38,844 bases of DNA from Bacteroidia bacterium (GTDB taxonomy: Bacteria; Bacteroidota; Bacteroidia; J057), in NCBI GenBank assembly GCA_019695295.1, contig JAIBAH010000031.1, positions 1 through 38,844 of the forward strand. Direction: 5' to 3'. This document shows positions 33,487-38,844 of this stretch, piece after piece (the stretch's first letter is position 1; each line of letters opens with the position of its first letter). The notes under the pieces were generated by a model. That model made no database searches, was not told the DNA's origin, and saw only the letters and a list, made by a program, of their open reading frames with translations. A program made the translations under genes and the position numbers.

Positions 33487-35642
33487 ATTTTTTTAAATTT
33501 ATCCATTAACCTGTCAATCCATTGCCTCCAGCTTCTGATTTTTGTGAAGTTCTGAATCTGGGGTAATGTCATATTGTCTATCTGAAAAAGGGAGGACTCT
33601 TCCTGTGCAATGTCGTTTTGCTGAGGATATATCACAATTGTTCCGAGATAGGCATTTTGTTTTATCAGGCTATTGGGAAGGTACTGATAGTCTTCGTTAT
33701 AGGATACTCCAAAATTACGGGAAGAAATAACGACGTATAAATCTCCGGTAAGCCGGGCAGAAACCTCGAGAAATTCGGAACAGTTTTTCATTTCGTGAAA
33801 GTTGGGCACCATTTTCCATTTTCGGGTTTGAATATAATGATTCAGATACCGCAGCGTATTCTGCTGTCCGTAAAAAGTAATGCCAATTTCGGTTTGCCGA
33901 TGCATTCTGTACAATAATTCTATCCACTTTTGAAAGCCAATTTCCAGCTCTGCATACCCCGGAACTGCTACATGAACAGACCGGAAAGTTTGCAAAGGGA
34001 AAAGCACCTTACTGACGATAATCATTTGATGTACTTTATTGAGAACGGCGTCAAATACGGTACCGAAAAGCAACTCGCTTGCGCCTCCGGAACTGCTCCA
34101 GCCCATAAGAACAGTATTAATCCGGTTTTCCTGAATTGCCCGGAAGATTCCATCCGCAACATTCATATCTACTTTGGTGATGGGTTGTATCCTTTGTTTG
34201 GTCTCTGCTACATGACTCACGGATTTTTCCAGCATTTTGTAGGTTTGCTGTATTTTTTCATGGATTTTTCCTTCATCCATGATTACCGAAAGCGGATAAA
34301 TAGGGGAATCGGTTTCGGGGTCTTTGATAAATAACGCCAGGTCTATCAGATTATGAATATGGTCAGGATTGGCAATAGGAACCATGATTCTTTCCTTGAC
34401 CTCCGTTGCGGGAGTATGTTTTTCCAGAGAAAGAACGGCATACTTTCTTCCGGATGCTTCTGTAACGATAGAACTCACGAGGCAGGAAATCATGATTACA
34501 GGAAGCGTGGCATCCAGGGCTTCGGATGGCAATATTTTCAGATTAAAGCCCGCAAGAATGATTGCAATCGTTGCCGCAGCGTGTGCGCTGCTCAGTCCGA
34601 AGATTAGTTTTCTTTCAAGGGGAGAATATCCGAAAATCACCTGCGTAAGCCATGCGGCAAGCCATTTAGTAAGTAAAGCAATGATAATCAGACCCAAAGA
34701 AAACAGGATTACATTTTTTTCTTCAATAAATACCCGCCAGTCCACCACCATTCCTACACTCAGCAGGAAAAAGGGAATAAAAAGCGACTGCCCGACAAAT
34801 TCAATTCTGCTCATAAGCGGAGAGGCCTGTGGAATCAGCCGGTTGAGAGCAAGACCCGCCATAAACGCGCCAATAATCGGCTCTACTCCTGCAATTTCTG
34901 CCAGAAAACCCGACAAAAATACAACCGCAAGGACAAATATATACTGTGAGCCTCTTTCGTCCTCAATATTCCGGAAAAACCACCGGCTTAGTATTGGGAT
35001 ACCTACAAATACAGCAATAGTAAAAAGCGTAAGAGACAGTATCAGCCGTAGAATAAATACGGCATCGAGCGTTCCTGTAACAAGATTGGACAATACCGCA
35101 AATACCAGCAGAACGAGGGTATCGGTAATAATCGTTCCGCCAATCGTGATGGTTACAGGCTCACTTTTGGTGATTCCCAGCCGTACGATAATGGGGTATG
35201 CGACGAGCGTATTGGTCGAAAACATACTCGAAAGCAATATCGCACCGCTCCACTTCAACTGATGTTCCGGTGGCAGGAGAGCATTCAGAAAGTAATATAC
35301 CACAAAAAAACCAATGATAAAGGGTATGCTGAATGTGAGCAATCCAAAGGAGATACTCCGGGATTTTTTTTCCTTGAAACTGAGTAAATCTACCTCAAGC
35401 CCGGCAAGAAACATAATATACATAAGCCCGATTGTAGCAAATAGACTGATACTGCCTTCTCTTGTGATGAGGTTCAGGCCGTGTCCGCCGATACACATTC
35501 CGGCAAGCATAAGCCCGATGATACTCGGAATTTTAAACCGTTTCAGTATAATAGGAGAAAGCAGAATAATAAACAAAACAATACTGAAAGCCAATACATT
35601 GTCTTTTATCGGTAAATGCCAGTCTATTGTTAGAAAAATCAT
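33483..35642 (-). CDS. CPA2-type cation:proton antiporter with C-terminal universal-stress-like region
   Basis: This 719-residue protein has about twelve membrane helices over roughly 1-400, with CPA2 features such as IIGLMLAGMCIGG, MFLAGLEVDLLSF and FLAEIAGVEPIIGAFMAGL. A cytosolic tail (about 415-700) contains ERIMVPIANPDHIHNLIDLAL and TVLMGWSSSGGASELLFGTVFDAVL, patterns of universal stress protein (USP) domains, probably in two copies. It probably exchanges Na+ or K+ for protons, with nucleotide or stress control through the tail. It is the upstream partner of the CPBP protease. Confidence 0.92.
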   Translation of the reverse strand: MIFLTIDWHLPIKDNVLAFSIVLFIILLSPIILKRFKIPSIIGLMLAGMCIGGHGLNLITREGSISLFATIGLMYIMFLAGLEVDLLSFKEKKSRSISFGLLTFSIPFIIGFFVVYYFLNALLPPEHQLKWSGAILLSSMFSTNTLVAYPIIVRLGITKSEPVTITIGGTIITDTLVLLVFAVLSNLVTGTLDAVFILRLILSLTLFTIAVFVGIPILSRWFFRNIEDERGSQYIFVLAVVFLSGFLAEIAGVEPIIGAFMAGLALNRLIPQASPLMSRIEFVGQSLFIPFFLLSVGMVVDWRVFIEEKNVILFSLGLIIIALLTKWLAAWLTQVIFGYSPLERKLIFGLSSAHAAATIAIILAGFNLKILPSEALDATLPVIMISCLVSSIVTEASGRKYAVLSLEKHTPATEVKERIMVPIANPDHIHNLIDLALFIKDPETDSPIYPLSVIMDEGKIHEKIQQTYKMLEKSVSHVAETKQRIQPITKVDMNVADGIFRAIQENRINTVLMGWSSSGGASELLFGTVFDAVLNKVHQMIIVSKVLFPLQTFRSVHVAVPGYAELEIGFQKWIELLYRMHRQTEIGITFYGQQNTLRYLNHYIQTRKWKMVPNFHEMKNCSEFLEVSARLTGDLYVVISSRNFGVSYNEDYQYLPNSLIKQNAYLGTIVIYPQQNDIAQEESSLFQIDNMTLPQIQNFTKIRSWRQWIDRLMDKFKKI

Positions 35643-35833
35643 AATGCAATCGAAACTTAAAAATCAGCGAAAGGTAAGACTTTTTTTGATTAAAACGCGA
35701 ATAAAAAGTTCATTTAGTCACTTTTTTAATGGTAGTTATTGATTTTTAAGCGTTTGAATACAGGAAAAGACAGGCAAAACAGAAGAAGCGATTCTCTTGT
35801 TTTAAAGGGGAGTTATCTTTAATTTATTTTTTG

Positions 35834-35841
35834 TATATTTG
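35834..35841 (+). promoter_or_regulatory. -7 element for the AsmA-family gene
   Basis: TATATTTG matches TAnnTTTG, 38 bp before the ATG. No TTTG lies at the expected -33 distance. Confidence 0.5.
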
Positions 35842-35879
35842 CAAACAAAAGCCAACGTTGTATTCAAAATTAACGACAG

Positions 35880-38844
35880 ATGAAAAAGGTTCTTAAAATT
35901 TCGGTTATTGTGTTTCTGACTCTTTTTGGGGTATTACTTATTTTACCCTTTGCATTCAAAAATCAGATTAAAGCCATAGCACAGGAGCAAATAGATAAAA
36001 AAATAGATGCCAAAGTCCGTTTTTCCGGCGTTCACCTGTCTTTTATCCGGAATTTTCCAAATATCAGTGCCGGTCTCGAACACATAAACGTCATTGGTAA
36101 AGGTGAGTTCAGTAAAGATACACTCATATACGCAGAACGATTTCGGGCGGTAGTGGATATAATGAGTATTTTCAGGGGGGAAACCTATAAGATTAACCAG
36201 ATTATTCTGGACAAGCCGGTAATCCATGCCCTTGTACATACGAATGGCAATCCCAACTGGGACATCTTTTTGAGTGAAGAAACTGTTGCTAAAGAAGAAA
36301 AAACGGAACCTGCCCCTTTCTCTGTAAATCTGGAGTCCTATAAAATTAACAATGCCGATATCTATTATGAAGACCAAACGCAGCCCGTAGTCGTGAGCAT
36401 AAAGAATTTAACCCATAAAGGAGAAGGCGATTTTACCGAAAATATTTATGATTTAATTACCACTTCTTCCGCAGAGGAAGTAACGATTAATTACGACGGG
36501 ATAAAATATTTGAGCAGAAACAAGCTGAATGCAAAGGTGGACCTGAATATTAATAATAAAACCAGTGTTTATAAATTTCTGGAAAATGAAATTCTGCTCA
36601 ATGATTTACCCCTGAAATTTTCCGGAACGGTAGCAGTGCCCGACAGTAATATTCAGCTTGATTTAGTCTTTAATTGTCCCAATGCAGAAGTAAAACAACT
36701 GTTTTCTCTTATTCCTGCCGTTTACAAAAAAGACTATGAAACCTTAAAATCCGAAGGAAAACTGACCTGTTCAGGCCTTGTAAGGGGCGTTTATAACGAT
36801 GTTACTTACCCGGCATTTGACATAAAACTCAATGTAGCCAATGGTAAAATTCAGTATTCCGGGTTGCCTTCGGCGGTTTCGGATATCAATATTGACATGA
36901 ATGTAGCAAATCCCGCAGCTAAAAATTTTAATTCTATCCTTTTTGATATCCGGAAATTTCAGGCTAAGATGGGAAGCAATCCCGTAACTATTCAGGGAAA
37001 ACTAAATGGATTATCACCTGTATCCTTAAGCTCCGTAGCGGTGAATGCAAAACTCAATCTGGGGGAACTGACGCAGATTTTTCCGGTTGAAGGCTCAGAG
37101 CTAAAAGGAAATTTCGGAGTGGATGCTACACTGAACGGAGTATATGACACCCTCAAAAAGACATTCCCGAAGGTAAATGCCAAAATCAATATGGCCAATG
37201 GTTTTGCAAAAAATAAAGACTACCCGGTTGTACTGGAGAATATCAACTTCAACGGAACGCTCATCAATAATAACGGAGATTTGGCTTCTACTTTGCTGGA
37301 TTTAACGAACTTCCATTTTGATCTGGACAAAAAACCTTTTGATGGCAAAGTTAAAATTTCCAACTTCGATACTCCGAATTATGAGGGTGTAGTAAAAGGC
37401 TCTGTGGACCTTGACAAAATCACACAAATATACCCGATAGAAGGCATGAAACTGTCCGGAATGTTTGATATAGACGGTACTGCAAATGGAATTTATGATT
37501 CTAAATCGAATGCATTACCCAAAATGGACGCAAAAATAAACATGAAAAACGGGTATGTAAAAAACGAAGAATACAAGGTAGAGCTAAAAAACCTGAACTT
37601 CAACGGTACTTTGGTCAATCCTGCCGGAACAATGGCCGCCGCAATGCTCAATCTGCCTGCACTCCACTTTGATCTTGACAATGAACCCATTGACGCCAAA
37701 GTGATGATAAATAATTTTGATAATCCGGTGTTTGATATCAGTTGCAATGGCGGGCTGGATTTGGGTAAAATGATGAAAATATACCCTGTCGAAGGAATGA
37801 AACTCGACGGAAAACTCAAAATCAATCAGTTCTTTACCAAAGGTTCAATGGAGGATGTACAAAATGAACGGTACGCCAAAACCAATACCGGCGGAAATGT
37901 GCAGTTGCAGAATATCCACTACGAAAGCAAAGACCTGGGTTATCCTGTGCATATCCCTTCCGGAACCCTCAATTTCAATACCCAAAAACTGGACCTTTCA
38001 GCGATTTATGGAACAATCGGCAAAACCGATTTTATCCTCAATGGCAATCTGACCAATTATCTGGCGTATGCCCTTTTTGAAAATGAGCCTTTGGGCGGAG
38101 ATTTGACGATTCAGTGTAAAAAATTAAATCTGAATGAATGGATGGGAGCAGAAGACCCCGCCGCAGTTTCGGAGCAGTCCGCAGTTGCGCCCTCTTCGGG
38201 AGAGATGTCTGTGGTAGAAGTGCCTTCCGGATACAGAATGAATATCAATACCTCAGCACAGGAAGTGATTTATGATAACCTTATCCTGAAAAATTTCTCC
38301 GGAAAAATTGGGGTGGAAGAAAAAGCCCTGAATCTGAAAAACGTACTCTTTGAGACTTTGGGCGGAAAATTCGCTGTAAATGGTGTTTATGATACCAAAA
38401 ATACTAAAAATCCCGCATTCGGACTTGATCTTGATATCAAAGACCTGGCTTTCAAACAGGCTTTCAGGTACTTTAACTCTTTTCGTAAACTTGCGCCTTT
38501 AGCCGAATTTATCGACGGCAAATTCAATACGCAGCTTCAGTTTATGGGAGTATTAGACCAGAAAATGATGCCCGTGCTGGAAAATGTAGGAGGATTGGGT
38601 ATCTTTGAGCTGCTCAACGGTAAACTGACGGGCTCTCCCATTACCAATAAACTGGCTGAGGTGACCAAAATGGCGGATTTTAAGGAAATTAATTTACAAA
38701 AAGCCGCTTCCAAATTTGTGATAAAAGATGGGTGGCTTGAAGTAGCCCCTTTTGACGTAAAAGCAAAAGATATAAACCTGAATGTGGGCGGAAAACAGGC
38801 TTTGACCGGGGGCATTGAATACCTCGTCAAACTGCATGCACCGC
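35880..38844 (+). CDS. AsmA-family protein, C-terminus beyond the window
   Basis: The frame opens with ATG at 35880 and stays open for 988 codons to the window edge, so the gene is partial. The N-terminus has one membrane helix (about 5-24) followed by IDAKVRFSGVHLSFIRNFPNISAGLE, the typical AsmA start. The rest is a long beta-rich periplasmic region of the AsmA/TamB-like type, a group linked to outer-membrane lipid and protein homeostasis. From about residue 390 to 640 it holds modules with the anchor P-[VI]-E-G at residues 402, 519 and 636, exactly 117 apart. A Ser/Pro/Ala-rich linker lies near 760-775. Confidence 0.93.
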   Translation, partial: MKKVLKISVIVFLTLFGVLLILPFAFKNQIKAIAQEQIDKKIDAKVRFSGVHLSFIRNFPNISAGLEHINVIGKGEFSKDTLIYAERFRAVVDIMSIFRGETYKINQIILDKPVIHALVHTNGNPNWDIFLSEETVAKEEKTEPAPFSVNLESYKINNADIYYEDQTQPVVVSIKNLTHKGEGDFTENIYDLITTSSAEEVTINYDGIKYLSRNKLNAKVDLNINNKTSVYKFLENEILLNDLPLKFSGTVAVPDSNIQLDLVFNCPNAEVKQLFSLIPAVYKKDYETLKSEGKLTCSGLVRGVYNDVTYPAFDIKLNVANGKIQYSGLPSAVSDINIDMNVANPAAKNFNSILFDIRKFQAKMGSNPVTIQGKLNGLSPVSLSSVAVNAKLNLGELTQIFPVEGSELKGNFGVDATLNGVYDTLKKTFPKVNAKINMANGFAKNKDYPVVLENINFNGTLINNNGDLASTLLDLTNFHFDLDKKPFDGKVKISNFDTPNYEGVVKGSVDLDKITQIYPIEGMKLSGMFDIDGTANGIYDSKSNALPKMDAKINMKNGYVKNEEYKVELKNLNFNGTLVNPAGTMAAAMLNLPALHFDLDNEPIDAKVMINNFDNPVFDISCNGGLDLGKMMKIYPVEGMKLDGKLKINQFFTKGSMEDVQNERYAKTNTGGNVQLQNIHYESKDLGYPVHIPSGTLNFNTQKLDLSAIYGTIGKTDFILNGNLTNYLAYALFENEPLGGDLTIQCKKLNLNEWMGAEDPAAVSEQSAVAPSSGEMSVVEVPSGYRMNINTSAQEVIYDNLILKNFSGKIGVEEKALNLKNVLFETLGGKFAVNGVYDTKNTKNPAFGLDLDIKDLAFKQAFRYFNSFRKLAPLAEFIDGKFNTQLQFMGVLDQKMMPVLENVGGLGIFELLNGKLTGSPITNKLAEVTKMADFKEINLQKAASKFVIKDGWLEVAPFDVKAKDINLNVGGKQALTGGIEYLVKLHAP
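37050..37815 (+). repeat. Tandem 117-residue modules in the AsmA-family gene
   Basis: Three copies of a motif (IFPVEGSELKG, IYPIEGMKLSG, IYPVEGMKLDG) have their Pro codon at 37083, 37434 and 37785, exactly 351 bp apart. Between them two full units share AKINMxNG, NFNGTL, FHFDLD/LHFDLD and a closing NFD. The third unit diverges after the anchor. The repeat is protein-level; the bases are well diverged. Confidence 0.85.

Noticed and set aside
34369-35262. 297-codon plus-strand ORF antisense to the antiporter
   Set aside because: Ser/Arg/Thr-rich translation without motifs; it mirrors the hydrophobic antiporter sequence on the minus strand.
1-38844. Search for tRNA T-arms, CRISPR repeats, transposases, phage genes or integrase-type attachment sites
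   Set aside because: None were recognised by reading both strands; a dedicated tRNA or covariance-model scan could still find weak RNA elements.

Overview
This window looks like a chromosomal segment of a Bacteroidota bacterium, probably of the Cytophagales type (the order is a guess). Four things point that way: a full-length SprA, the outer-membrane translocon of the type IX secretion system (T9SS); a DUF4249 lipoprotein; many short Sec lipoproteins; and repeated Bacteroidota-type promoters (TTTG, 19-20 bp, TAnnTTTG) with few clear Shine-Dalgarno sites. Coding density is high and several gene ends nearly touch. I see no tRNA, rRNA, CRISPR array, transposase or phage gene.

Bases 1-8064: a carotenoid-oxygenase-family gene lacking its N-terminus, with a 15-bp perfect inverted repeat at the point where homology is lost. 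A 47-residue DUF5989 gene runs antisense to its 3' end. A run of envelope genes on the minus strand follows: a DUF4249 lipoprotein, an unknown lipoprotein, a lipocalin, two small lipoproteins in tandem, pyrE and a GH13 lipoprotein. One plus-strand coiled-coil gene interrupts the run.

Bases 8065-18264: an AT-rich leader, then sprA (2545 codons). It converges on a TPR / PD40 propeller / CRD / OmpA protein with the domain order of the T9SS protein PorE. A strong terminator separates the two.

Bases 18265-26319: adk, obg and an EamA transporter on the plus strand; a GT-B glycosyltransferase; an SPFH protein with a small secreted partner; a diheme cytochrome c; and hflX on the minus strand.

Bases 26320-32556: nuoA, a DinB-family gene and nuoB, closed by a terminator directly after nuoB, so the rest of complex I must be encoded elsewhere. 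Next come an iodotyrosine-deiodinase-like flavoprotein, an SUI1-domain protein, a GT2 glycosyltransferase with YbaB/EbfC, and a Tat-type flavin amine oxidase.

Bases 32572-38844: a CPBP protease translationally coupled to a CPA2 antiporter with a C-terminal universal-stress-like region, then a large AsmA-family gene that runs off the right edge and contains 117-residue tandem modules.

I do not see an obviously new multi-gene system. The best leads are the SprA/PorE-like pair, the interrupted and split nuoAB locus, the dehalogenase-like flavoprotein, the truncated carotenoid oxygenase beside a hairpin, and the exactly periodic AsmA repeats.
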